Shown here one piece after another: positions 51,197 to 59,805 of a DNA stretch of 64,000 bases. Below the pieces are notes generated by a model. The model was not told the DNA's origin, searched no databases, and saw only the letters and a list, made by a program, of their open reading frames with translations. Source of the DNA: Burkholderia sp. Ac-20365 (GTDB lineage: Bacteria; Pseudomonadota; Gammaproteobacteria; Burkholderiales; Burkholderiaceae); assembly GCF_017104715.1 (NCBI RefSeq), contig NZ_JAAGPI010000035.1, forward strand, positions 26,287 to 90,286, given 5' to 3'. Position 1 is the stretch's first letter. The number at the start of each line of letters is the position of its first letter. The position numbers were made by a program, and so were the translations under genes.

Positions 51197-52198
51197 ATGA
51201 ACATCGACATGAACGCGTGGCACCGCGTCGACATCGACCGCAAGGCGCTCAGGGATTTCTCGACGCGCTCCGATGCACGCGGTCTCGCGCAAGCGGGCGG
51301 TTTCTTCGCTCTGGTCATCGCGACAGGCGTGCTTGCGTGGATGTCGCTCGGCACGATGTGGGCGATCCCTGCGTTCCTGCTGTACGGTACCGTGTTCGCG
51401 TTCAGCGAGGCCGCCGCGCATGAACTGGGACACGGCACGGTGTTCAAGACGCGCTGGCTGAACGAAGCTGTCTACTGGGTGATCTGCTTCATGTCATGGC
51501 GCGAGCAGGTGTATAGCCGCTGGCTGCATGCGAAGCATCACACGTATACGCATCTGACGGCAGCGCCTTATAAAGATCCCGAGTTGGCGTTCAAGAGCCG
51601 CCCGCATAGCTACCTGAAGCTGGCGACGGATTTCGTTCGCGTGTCGCACGGCGTGCAGTTTCTCAGCGCGATCTTTCTGCATAGCTTCGGCATTGTCGCG
51701 AAGGGCGCGAAAGAAGTCGTGCCCGAGGCGGAGTACAGGAAGATGTGCGACAACTCGCGCGTTCTGCTGGCCTGTTATGTCGCCGTGTTCGTATGGGCCG
51801 TGCTTGCGCATAGCTGGCTGCCGATCGTGTTTCTGTTCGTGTCGCGTGCTTATGGAACCTGGCTGCACGAGCTTTGCGCGTTGACGCAACACACTGGCTT
51901 GAAGGAGAACGTGCTCGATCATCGCGTGTCGAGTCGTACGGTAAGGCTGAATCCTGTTGTCCGCTTCTTGTACTGGAACATGAATTACCACATCGAGCAT
52001 CACATGTTTCCGAGCGTGCCGTTTCATGCGCTGCCGAATTTTCATGAGGCGCTTGCTTCGCAGATGCCCAGGCCGTATCCGGGTTTGTGGTCTGCGTGGC
52101 ACGAAATACTGACGATCTTCGCGAAGCAGCGGCGCGATCCGGAGTATGTCGTGGTGCGAGAGTTGCCGGTTGGAAAGCGGGGTAACGCGGTTGCTTGA
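51197..52198 (+). CDS. Membrane fatty acid desaturase family protein
   Basis: A 333-residue membrane di-iron enzyme. Three His boxes are present: HELGHG (75-80), HAKHH (111-115) and HIEHH (265-269), between helices such as GGFFALVIATGVLAWMSLG and VLLACYVAVFVWAVLAHSW. This is the fatty acid desaturase/hydroxylase superfamily. It starts 18 nt after the sugar-binding protein gene on the same strand, so it is probably cotranscribed, an unusual pairing. Substrate lipid, sterol, alkane or other compound cannot be told from sequence. Confidence 0.87.
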   Translation: MNIDMNAWHRVDIDRKALRDFSTRSDARGLAQAGGFFALVIATGVLAWMSLGTMWAIPAFLLYGTVFAFSEAAAHELGHGTVFKTRWLNEAVYWVICFMSWREQVYSRWLHAKHHTYTHLTAAPYKDPELAFKSRPHSYLKLATDFVRVSHGVQFLSAIFLHSFGIVAKGAKEVVPEAEYRKMCDNSRVLLACYVAVFVWAVLAHSWLPIVFLFVSRAYGTWLHELCALTQHTGLKENVLDHRVSSRTVRLNPVVRFLYWNMNYHIEHHMFPSVPFHALPNFHEALASQMPRPYPGLWSAWHEILTIFAKQRRDPEYVVVRELPVGKRGNAVA

Positions 52199-52266
52199 GA
52201 GCGTGTGCTGAAATCAGGATATCGCGCCGCATGCTTCGTGCGGCGCGATGTTCATGGAGCCTTAGA

Positions 52267-53439
52267 TCAGGTCGACAGAATAGTGACCAACGCCACCGCC
52301 GAATCCCCAGCCAGCTGACCGCCATTATTCTCAGCCAGCGCCACCTTCGCGCCCGGCCGCTGGCGAGCCCCCGCTTTGCCGCGCAACTGCTGCGTAAGTT
52401 CGACGATCTGCGCAACACCCGTCGCCCCAACGGGATGACCACGCGACAGCAACCCGCCACTCGGATTCACCGAAATCCGCCCGCCGATATCCGTATCGCC
52501 GGAACGGATCAGCTTCGGTGCGTCACCAGGCGCACACAGGCCGAGGTTCTCGTAGTGAATGAGTTCGGCCGGCGCGGACGCATCGTGCAACTCGACGACG
52601 TGCACATCTGAAGGTCCGATGCCCGCCTGCTCATAGGCCTCATTCGCAGCACGCACGGCGACCAGTTCACCCGATCCATCCGCTTTCGCCGACACGATCG
52701 AACTCGCGCGAATGAAAACGGGGCGTACATCACGCTTCGCCGCGAATTCTTCCGAGCAGATGAACACGGCCGCGCCGCCGTCGCCGATCGACGAGCACAT
52801 GAAAAGCGTCAACGGATCGCTGACCATCCGGCTCGCAAGAACTTCTTCGACGCTCGTCTCATTGCGGAACTGCGCATGCGGATTCAGCGACCCGGCGCGG
52901 CGGCTCTTGACGACGACACGTGCAAAGTCGCTCGCGTCTGCGCCCGTCCTCTCCATCCATTTGCGAGCCTTCGCCGCGTAGAGATCCATGAAGAGCGAGC
53001 CCGTTCCCGTCGTCACGCCTTCGGGCAGCGGCTCTTCGAGATCGACGGCCCTGGCGAATGCACCGAACGAGACAGCCTTGTCTTCATGCGTGAGCTTTTC
53101 GACACCGACCACGAGCGCCGTTTCCGCCTGTCCGGAAGCCACGGAAAGCCACGCGAGGTTCAACGCGGAACTGCCCGACGCACACGCATTCTCGACGTTG
53201 AACATCGGCTTGCCGTCGAGCCCCGTATTGCGCAGCGATGACTGCGCGCGAATCATTTCCTGTCCGGTGACGACACCTGCCGCCGCATTGCCGAAGAACA
53301 CGCGATCGACATCATTCACGGTGACGCGCGCATCCTTCAACGCGAGTGCGACTGCTTCTTCAGCGAGCGACTTGAGATTGCGCTCCAGGAACTTGCCAAA
53401 GGACGTCATGCCGACGCCGCCAATTACGACCTTGCGCAT
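52267..53439 (-). CDS. SCP-x-type thiolase (acetyl-CoA acetyltransferase family)
   Basis: A 390-residue thiolase-like protein: VVIGGVGMTSFGKFLERNLK, catalytic-type Cys86 in NVENACASGSSALNLA, HDASAPAELIHYENLGLC (HDxxxxAE of the SCP-x group) and SRGHPVGATGVAQIVELTQQ with the conserved GHP. Near the end NNGG replaces the usual second Cys motif CxG, typical for the SCP-x subgroup. The start at 53439 has GGAGG 7-11 nt upstream. It is transcribed with the MFS transporter gene and should cleave a 3-ketoacyl-CoA of the neighbouring CoA-thioester pathway. Confidence 0.87.
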   Translation of the reverse strand: MRKVVIGGVGMTSFGKFLERNLKSLAEEAVALALKDARVTVNDVDRVFFGNAAAGVVTGQEMIRAQSSLRNTGLDGKPMFNVENACASGSSALNLAWLSVASGQAETALVVGVEKLTHEDKAVSFGAFARAVDLEEPLPEGVTTGTGSLFMDLYAAKARKWMERTGADASDFARVVVKSRRAGSLNPHAQFRNETSVEEVLASRMVSDPLTLFMCSSIGDGGAAVFICSEEFAAKRDVRPVFIRASSIVSAKADGSGELVAVRAANEAYEQAGIGPSDVHVVELHDASAPAELIHYENLGLCAPGDAPKLIRSGDTDIGGRISVNPSGGLLSRGHPVGATGVAQIVELTQQLRGKAGARQRPGAKVALAENNGGQLAGDSAVALVTILST

Positions 53440-53498
53440 TGCTGCCTCCAATTGATGAACTTCCAAACTCTGCGACGACGTGCGAACCGGTGCGACGC

Positions 53499-54806
53499 TC
53501 AATCGAGAACCTTTCCGCGCGTCTCCGGCATCCGCGCATAGACGACGAAACCTACCGCGCAAACCACCGCGACATAGACCCACAGGTATTGCGACAGACC
53601 CGAACTCGACATTGCGGTGACGATGTACGGCAACGTGCCGCCGAACAGTGCCGCCGAAATCGCATACGGCAGCGCGACACCCGTTGCGCGAACCCGCGCC
53701 GGGAATTGTTCGGCCATCACCGTTGCGCACGTCGCCGCAAAACCCGACGACAACAACATGCCGATGGTGACGATCGCGGTAGCGGTCCAGAAGTCGTTGC
53801 TGAGGAAATGCAGCGCGGGCCATGCGAACAGTGCGGAGCCGCCTGCAAAGGTGAGCAGCACAGGCTTGCGTCCAATGCGATCCGACAACTTGCCGATGAA
53901 CGGAATCGCAACCAGCGAGACGACGATCGAAATCACGCTGGCGTTGAATGCGTCGTGCAGCGGCAGACCAGTGCGCAAATGAGCGAGCGTCGGAAACAGC
54001 ACGAGCCACAGATAGATGCAAAGATTGCCCGCCATCGCGATGCCGATCACACGCAGCGCCGCACGCCGATGCTCACGCACGATCACGAGAAACGGATGAC
54101 GCGTGCGTTGATGCGTCGCGGCGCTCTTCCTGAACGCATCGGTTTCGGCAACGGCAAGGCGAACCCACAGCGCGACGAAGCCAAGCAGGCCTGCGATCGC
54201 AAACGCGACGCGCCAGCCCCATGTCGCCATGCCCGTATGATCGATCAGCGACGTGAGGATCGCGCCGATCAGCGCGGCCACCAGCACGCCTGCGTTGACT
54301 GCGAAGTGCTGCCACGATCCCGCGAAGCCGCGCCGCGATGGCGCGGACGATTCCATCAGGAAGGTCGATGCCGAGCCGAACTCGCCGCCCGCCGCGAAGC
54401 CCTGAATAAGCCGCGCGAACACGAGAATCAGCGGCGCCGCGATGCCGATCGATTCATAGCCGGGACACACGGCGATCACGAGCGAGCTGCCCGCCATCAG
54501 CGCAACCGACAACGCGAGGCCGTTCTTGCGGCCATGCCGGTCGGCGTATGCGCCGAGCAGCGCGCCGCCGATCGGCCGCATGACGAAGCCGACGGCGAAC
54601 ACCGCAAACGCCGACAGCAACGACACACGATCGTTGTTCGCCGGAAAGAAGTGCTTCGAGAACAGCGCGGCGAAGGTCGCGTAGATGATCCAGTCGGTGA
54701 ATTCGACGATCGTGCCGAGGGTCGCCGCGACGATGGCCTTCTTCTGCGCTCGCGTGAGCGGCGTGTCGGCGGATTCGTGGGCGACGCCCGGAAGGATGGT
54801 GTCCAT
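53499..54806 (-). CDS. MHS-family MFS metabolite:H+ symporter
   Basis: A 435-residue transporter with 12 predicted helices, of the metabolite:H+ symporter type (ShiA/ProP/KgtP-like): AATLGTIVEFTDWIIYATFA at the N-terminus, MRPIGGALLGAYADRHGRKN (motif A), RLIQGFAAGGEFGSASTFLM (MHS hallmark) and WGWRVAFAIAGLLGF. GGAG lies about 8 nt before the start at 54806. It is first in the minus-strand unit with the thiolase gene 59 nt downstream. It probably imports the acid degraded by the cluster. Confidence 0.89.
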   Translation of the reverse strand: MDTILPGVAHESADTPLTRAQKKAIVAATLGTIVEFTDWIIYATFAALFSKHFFPANNDRVSLLSAFAVFAVGFVMRPIGGALLGAYADRHGRKNGLALSVALMAGSSLVIAVCPGYESIGIAAPLILVFARLIQGFAAGGEFGSASTFLMESSAPSRRGFAGSWQHFAVNAGVLVAALIGAILTSLIDHTGMATWGWRVAFAIAGLLGFVALWVRLAVAETDAFRKSAATHQRTRHPFLVIVREHRRAALRVIGIAMAGNLCIYLWLVLFPTLAHLRTGLPLHDAFNASVISIVVSLVAIPFIGKLSDRIGRKPVLLTFAGGSALFAWPALHFLSNDFWTATAIVTIGMLLSSGFAATCATVMAEQFPARVRATGVALPYAISAALFGGTLPYIVTAMSSSGLSQYLWVYVAVVCAVGFVVYARMPETRGKVLD

Positions 54807-54945
54807 GTTGTCTCCGTGTCTCTTGTGGTGAACGCGTGTTGGCTGCGTGACGCGTGTGGAAGGTGCCGGACGTATCGTTCGAACATGGGTTCCGTCAGTC
54901 GGTCCGGCACATGGACGCATCGTAGGTTTCGCCAGACAGGCCACG

Positions 54946-55067
54946 CAAACGACTTTTTTTGCGCTTTCGATTGATATTTTCTGCAGCGACGGCGCGACGC
55001 ACTGTGGGCGTGCGTGTGTGTTTTCGATTGAGCGCAAGTCAATCGAAGCGTTGAAAAAAGTCGTTTG
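54946..55067. promoter_or_regulatory. Inverted 14-bp elements CAAACGACTTTTTT / AAAAAAGTCGTTTG
   Basis: The element at 54946-54959 is repeated in perfect inverted form at 55054-55067. A partial copy (GTCGTTTGA) recurs at 57723-57731 before the CoA-transferase gene. Candidate binding sites for the LysR-type regulator at 56718-57620. Confidence 0.6.
55023..55047. promoter_or_regulatory. Palindrome TTCGATTGA-N7-TCAATCGAA
   Basis: Perfect 9-bp arms at 55023-55031 and 55039-55047. A third TTCGATTGA half-site lies at 54966-54974, and TCAATCGA recurs at 57702-57709 in the LysR/CoA-transferase intergenic region. Confidence 0.6.
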
Positions 55068-55130
55068 AACGAGGCGTGGCGCGCGCCCTAGCATGGAACG
55101 CACAGACTTTTCATTCCATGGAGACACGTC

Positions 55131-55898
55131 ATGAGCGCATCACTTCACAACCCGGCCGCCGAGGTCGCCATCGTTACGGGCGGCGCGAAAGGGATCGGCT
55201 TCGGCATTGCGGCGGCGTTGGCGCGCAAGGGCCGGCGTATCGCGCTCTTTGATCTCGACCGCAGCGCGCTCGATCACGCGGCGAGCGCGTTGGCCGCTGA
55301 AGGCGCTGATGTGATCGGACTGCCCGTCGATGTCACGGATAGCGCGTCCGTCAACGAGGCAGTCGATGCGGTCATCGAACGGTTTGGCCGTATCGACGTG
55401 CTGGTGAACAACGCGGGCATCGTGCGCGACAAGCGCATCACGAAGATGAGCGACGACGACTGGGATGCCGTGATCGGCGTGAACCTGAAGTCGCAGTTTC
55501 TGTGCTGCCGCGCGGTGCTCGCGCATATGAGCGCTGCGCGTTACGGGCGGATCGTGAACATCTCGTCGCGCGCGTGGCTGGGCGGTGTCGGGCAATCGAA
55601 CTACTCGGCTGCGAAAGGCGGTGTGGTGAGTCTCACGCGCAGTCTCGCTCTGGAGTGGGCGAGTGCGGGTATCACGGTCAATGCCATTGCGCCGGGTATC
55701 GTCGATACACCGCTTTTTCAGGCCTTTGATACGGATTTGCAGGAGCGCCTGAAAAAGTCGGTGCCCGTGCAGCGTATCGGCACGCCTGACGATATCGCGC
55801 AGGCCGTGCTGTTCTTCGCGCAGCGCGAAGCGTCGTACGTCACGGGGCAAACGCTCTATGTGTGCGGCGGCCGTTCGCTGTCGTCGCCAAGCGTTTGA
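55131..55898 (+). CDS. SDR family oxidoreductase (FabG/3-hydroxyacyl-CoA dehydrogenase-like)
   Basis: A 255-residue classical SDR: VAIVTGGAKGIGFGIAAALA (TGxxxGIG), NNAGIVRDKRITKM, IVNISSRAWLGGVGQSNYSA (Ser) with YSAAKGG (YxxxK), and NAIAPGIVDTPLF. GGAG lies 9-12 nt before ATG 55131. It precedes an enoyl-CoA hydratase by 10 nt. In this context it should oxidise a 3-hydroxyacyl-CoA made by the hydratase, giving the substrate of the divergent thiolase (inference). Confidence 0.87.
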   Translation: MSASLHNPAAEVAIVTGGAKGIGFGIAAALARKGRRIALFDLDRSALDHAASALAAEGADVIGLPVDVTDSASVNEAVDAVIERFGRIDVLVNNAGIVRDKRITKMSDDDWDAVIGVNLKSQFLCCRAVLAHMSAARYGRIVNISSRAWLGGVGQSNYSAAKGGVVSLTRSLALEWASAGITVNAIAPGIVDTPLFQAFDTDLQERLKKSVPVQRIGTPDDIAQAVLFFAQREASYVTGQTLYVCGGRSLSSPSV

Positions 55899-55908
55899 GG
55901 AGCACATC

Positions 55909-56712
55909 ATGACGATTCACTACAGTGTGTCGAATCACGTCGCGACCGTGACTCTGGATCGGCCGGAAGCGCTCAACGCGCTCGATCTCGACAGCCTCAA
56001 GGCCTTGCGCGCCACGCTCGAAGAAGCACGCGACGACGATGACGTACGCGTGATCGTGCTGACCGGCACAGGGCGGAAGTCGTTCTGCGTCGGCGCGGAT
56101 CTGAAGAATACGTTGCCGCCTTCGACGAGCTTCAGTTCGTCGTTCGTGCGTCCAATCGAGCGCGCGGCCGCTGAAGGCATCTACGTGCGCCTGATGGATC
56201 TCAGTTCACTGCGCATCTTCAAGCCGATCATCGCCGCGATCAACGGCTATTGCCTTGGCGGCGGCCTGGAACTCGCACTGCAATGCGACTTGAGAGTCGC
56301 GTCGAGCCGCGCGGTATTCGGCTTGCCGGAAGCCGTCGTCGCGAGTATTCCCGCCGTGTGCGGCATTCAGGCGCTGCAAAAAGCCGTGCCGTCCGCGATT
56401 GCGATGAAGATGCTGCTGACAGGCTGCAAGATCGACGCGGCTTACGCGGAGCGCGTCGGCCTCGTGTCCGATGTCGCCGAGCCGGAAGCGCTGATGGACA
56501 AGGCGCTCGAACTCGCGCACGCGATTGCATCGAATGGTCCGCTTGCCGTGCAGATGATCAAGAAGATCGCGGAGACGAGCAGCAATGTGCCGCTCGCGCA
56601 GGCGCTCGAATTCACCGAACTGGCGTGGGGCGCGATGCGCGATTCGGAAGATCGCGTGGAAGGTCGCAAGGCATTCGCCGAAAAGCGCAAGCCGCAGTTC
56701 AAAGGCCGCTAG
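55909..56712 (+). CDS. Enoyl-CoA hydratase
   Basis: A 267-residue crotonase: VATVTLDRPEALNALDLDSL, GTGRKSFCVGADLKN (first oxyanion loop), IAAINGYCLGGGLELALQCD (second loop with GGGLEL), and VFGLPEAVVASIPAVCGIQA, containing the Glu of PEAVV region. GAGGAG lies 8-13 nt before ATG 55909. It forms a unit with the SDR gene. The 5-nt gap to the convergent LysR gene leaves no room for a terminator. Confidence 0.88.
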   Translation: MTIHYSVSNHVATVTLDRPEALNALDLDSLKALRATLEEARDDDDVRVIVLTGTGRKSFCVGADLKNTLPPSTSFSSSFVRPIERAAAEGIYVRLMDLSSLRIFKPIIAAINGYCLGGGLELALQCDLRVASSRAVFGLPEAVVASIPAVCGIQALQKAVPSAIAMKMLLTGCKIDAAYAERVGLVSDVAEPEALMDKALELAHAIASNGPLAVQMIKKIAETSSNVPLAQALEFTELAWGAMRDSEDRVEGRKAFAEKRKPQFKGR

Positions 56713-56717
56713 AAACG

Positions 56718-57620
56718 TCAGACGGCAGGCGCTTCGCCAATCGACAGCAGCCAGTCGCGAAACGTGGCGAACTCGGGGCTCGACAGATGTTCGCGCGGAT
56801 AGATCAGGTAGTACGTGAACGCGCCTTGATCGAGCACGAACGAAAAGGGCATCACAAGCGTGCCGTCGCGTAACTGGTCGGCGACGAGCACGCGCTGCGC
56901 CATCGCGACGCCCACGCCCTGCGTCGCTGCGAAGTACGCGAGGATCGAGCTTTCGTAACTCAGGCCGCTCAACGGATTGACACCGCGCACGCCTGCCGCG
57001 TCGAGCCATTTGGCCCAGTCTTCGCGGCGCGCGAGCGAGTGCAGCAGCGGCACGTTGCGCAGCGCTTCGGGCGTGGCGTCGGTGAGATCGGGATGTGCGC
57101 CCAGAAACTCGGGGCTGCACACGGGCACGAGTTCGTTCGGCACGAGGCGGTCGAAACCGAAATCAGACGATGGCGCATGCGAAAGACGGATCGCTGCATC
57201 GACGTCTTCGGTGTTGAAGTCGACGGGTTGCAGCGAGGTCGTGAGACTCACTTCGATATCCGGATGCTCGCGATGAAACGTCGAAAGGCGCGGCAGCAGC
57301 CAGTTCATCGAGAACGTCGTGTAGCCGCGAATCTTCAGCGTGCGGCGGCGGCGCGCTTCTGTGAGATTGATGGTCGCGGTGCGCATGGTTTCGAAGCCGC
57401 GCACGATGTCGGCGAGATAGCGCTCGCCCATCGGCGTCAACGCGATCGCGCGATGACCGCGCTCGAACAGCAGCACGCCGAGCTGATCTTCGAGCAGCTT
57501 GATCTGCCGGCTGACAGCGGCAGGCGTGACGTTGAGTTCGTTGGCAGCGAGCTGCACGCTGAGCAGCCGTCCGCAGACCTCGAAGGCACGCAACGCGTTG
57601 AGTGACGGAAGGGTTCGCAT
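56718..57620 (-). CDS. LysR-family regulator (GcvA-like)
   Basis: A 300-residue LysR regulator of the GcvA type: LPSLNALRAFEVCGRLLSVQ, HTH LAANELNVTPAAVSRQIKLL, LGVLLFERGHRAIALTPMGE, and effector part with VDAAIRLSHAPSSDFGFDRL and AATQGVGVAMAQRVLVADQL. ATG 57620 gives the usual GcvA length; an upstream frame is open but not homologous. It is divergent from the CoA-transferase gene and lies between two pathway blocks whose promoter regions share sequence elements, so it likely controls both. Confidence 0.88.
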   Translation of the reverse strand: MRTLPSLNALRAFEVCGRLLSVQLAANELNVTPAAVSRQIKLLEDQLGVLLFERGHRAIALTPMGERYLADIVRGFETMRTATINLTEARRRRTLKIRGYTTFSMNWLLPRLSTFHREHPDIEVSLTTSLQPVDFNTEDVDAAIRLSHAPSSDFGFDRLVPNELVPVCSPEFLGAHPDLTDATPEALRNVPLLHSLARREDWAKWLDAAGVRGVNPLSGLSYESSILAYFAATQGVGVAMAQRVLVADQLRDGTLVMPFSFVLDQGAFTYYLIYPREHLSSPEFATFRDWLLSIGEAPAV

Positions 57621-57794
57621 CGAAAAATGGTAGCACGCGGTTTGCGTGGCGCATGCCGGGGAAGCTACGTAGAAAGCGGTCTGCATTTGACTCAGCAAAA
57701 CTCAATCGAGTGCGCAGCAAATGTCGTTTGAGCGTGTCTGTTGCACGACGTATCGTTGATTCAAAGGCTATCTGTGAGACTCAAGGAGACAACC

Positions 57795-59795
57795 ATGCTG
57801 GACGGTGTGCGAATTCTGGCCTGGGGCGCACGTGACGCCGTACGACTCGCTGCGACGCTGCTCGAACGCGCGGGCGCGCAGGTTACGTTTGCGCAGGCGC
57901 AGCCGTCCGGCGGCTTCGCGTATGACGTGATCGTCGTTTCATCGGACGTGAGCGAGGTGAAGCAGAGAAGCGTTATTGCCGGGTTGAAGGCGGCGGGCGA
58001 GCATATCGTCTGCGACATCACGGCGACGGGACCGCAAGGCGCGCGTGCAGGCATGCGTGCGTCCGACGCGCAGATCCAGGCGATCAGCGGCTTGATGGAC
58101 ACAACGGGCTTCGCGCATGGCGAGCCGGTGCGCATCGGCGTGCCGTTCACGGAGATGTCGGCGGCGCTGTATGCAAGCGCGGCGATCGCGGCGGCAGTGC
58201 GCGTGAAGCGCGTGCACGGCATCAAGCAGAACATCGACGTGACGCTGTTCGGTTGCGCGGCCAGCGCGCTCACGACGTTTCTGCCCGCCGCATTCGCGCA
58301 GGGCACGGTGGGCCGCGTCGGCAATCGCCATCCTGCGTGCGCGCCGTGGAATGCGTACCGGACGCGCGATGGCTGGGTGCTCATCTGCACCAGCACCGAA
58401 GAGCAGTGGCGCAAGATAAAAGGCGTGGCTCGCGTGCCGCAACTCGACGATGCGCGCTTCGCCACATTGCGGACGCGCGTAGCGAATGTCGACGAGCTCG
58501 ATGCGCTGATCGAAACGTGGACGTCCACATTGTCGACGGAAGAATGTTCGCAACTGTGCGAACGGATTGGCGTGGCGGCAGGGCCGATCGTGTCCGTCGC
58601 GGGGCTGTCGGGCGAGCCGAACTTTCGCATGCGGCATGCGGATGCGGCGGCGCAGATCGACGCGCTTGGCGTCGATGCCGAAACCTATCGGCAGGTGTCG
58701 ATCTTCGAGATGGCGAGTCTGACCGAAGCCGCTATCGCCGCGCCGCGAACGAATCTTCAGAGCATGACGCGAACACCCGGTAGCGGCCCGCTCGCCGGCA
58801 TCAAGGTCGTCGAGATCGGTCAATACACGACGGCGCCGCTGGTCGGCAAGCATCTCGCTGCGCTCGGCGCCGAGGTCGTGAAAATCGAGCCGCCCGAAGG
58901 AGAAGTCGCGCGCTCATGGTCGCCGGGGCAGGCGGGCACGAGCTACTTCTTCGCGCTGAACAACACGGACAAGCAGACGCTCTCGCTCGATCTGAAGCAG
59001 GCGGCGGACTGCGCGCATCTGCGCACACTGCTCGCCGATGCCGACGTGCTCGTCGAAAACCTGCGGCCCGGCGCGCTCGCGAAGCTCGGCTTCGATCGCG
59101 AGGCGCTCGGCGCGATCAACCCGCGTCTGATCTATTGCTCGATTTCAGGCTTCGGCATTGCGTCCGCGTATCCCGCGCGGCCTGCGTTCGACACCGTCAT
59201 TCAGGCGATGGGCGGCCTCATGGACCTCACACGCAGCAACGGCGAGCCGGTGAAGCTCGGCGCGTCGGGCGCGGACATTCTCGGCGGGCAGGCCGCGCTG
59301 CTGGCCATCGTCGCGCGCCTCGCAGATCCTGCGCGGCAAGCGGGAACGTTCGTCGAAATATCGATGCAGGACGTGGCCGCGTGGTGTGCGCTGTTTGCAG
59401 CGGGCAATCGGGCGCGTGAAGGGATGGCCGTTGCGTGTATCGACGGACATGTATGGCTCGAATGCGATGAACGTTTCGATGCCGACGCGCTGGCGGCTTG
59501 TGCAAAACAGGCGCGGTGTGGTTCGCTCACGCGGGCGTCTGCCGTCGCGGCGCTTGGCGATATGGACGTTAGTGCGGTGCCCGTCGCGCGCGTTCATGAA
59601 CTGATCGAAGACGGCGATTTCCTCGCGGACGTGCTGAGCGTCGCTCGCGATGCGAACGGTGGCTTCTGGCCGATTCTCAAGGTGCCGTACCGGTTGTCGC
59701 GCACGCCGGCACGCGTTCGCGCCGTGCCCGGCGCGCCTTTGAAATACGCGGGCAACAGGACGGCCCGCGCGGTGTTCGAGATGGGAGACAGTTGA
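57795..59795 (+). CDS. Tandem class III CoA-transferase (CaiB/BaiF), N-terminal half degenerate
   Basis: A 666-residue fusion of two CaiB/BaiF-type units. The C-terminal unit (from ~330) is complete: LAGIKVVEIGQYTTAPLVGK, LGAEVVKIEPPEGE, NNTDKQTLSLDL, and VEISMQDVAAW with the catalytic-type Asp526. The N-terminal unit is shorter and diverged; the matching segment NIDVTLFGCAAS has Gly153 instead of Asp, so that half is probably inactive and structural. AAGGAG lies 8-13 nt before ATG 57795. It should activate the pathway substrate as a CoA thioester using a CoA donor such as succinyl-CoA (inference). Confidence 0.87.
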   Translation: MLDGVRILAWGARDAVRLAATLLERAGAQVTFAQAQPSGGFAYDVIVVSSDVSEVKQRSVIAGLKAAGEHIVCDITATGPQGARAGMRASDAQIQAISGLMDTTGFAHGEPVRIGVPFTEMSAALYASAAIAAAVRVKRVHGIKQNIDVTLFGCAASALTTFLPAAFAQGTVGRVGNRHPACAPWNAYRTRDGWVLICTSTEEQWRKIKGVARVPQLDDARFATLRTRVANVDELDALIETWTSTLSTEECSQLCERIGVAAGPIVSVAGLSGEPNFRMRHADAAAQIDALGVDAETYRQVSIFEMASLTEAAIAAPRTNLQSMTRTPGSGPLAGIKVVEIGQYTTAPLVGKHLAALGAEVVKIEPPEGEVARSWSPGQAGTSYFFALNNTDKQTLSLDLKQAADCAHLRTLLADADVLVENLRPGALAKLGFDREALGAINPRLIYCSISGFGIASAYPARPAFDTVIQAMGGLMDLTRSNGEPVKLGASGADILGGQAALLAIVARLADPARQAGTFVEISMQDVAAWCALFAAGNRAREGMAVACIDGHVWLECDERFDADALAACAKQARCGSLTRASAVAALGDMDVSAVPVARVHELIEDGDFLADVLSVARDANGGFWPILKVPYRLSRTPARVRAVPGAPLKYAGNRTARAVFEMGDS

Positions 59796-59805
59796 CGCCT
59801 GTCCG

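Larger units (their letters stand above)
54807..55130. other. Divergent regulatory region between MFS/thiolase and SDR/hydratase genes
   Basis: No gene is supported in these 324 bases. It holds two inverted 14-bp elements and a TTCGATTGA palindrome, listed separately, and is the likely shared control region of the divergent units. Confidence 0.7.

Noticed and set aside
53439..54974. Plus-strand frame of 511 codons
   Set aside because: Antisense to the MFS transporter; composition is Arg/His/Glu/Gln-rich with no recognisable domain.
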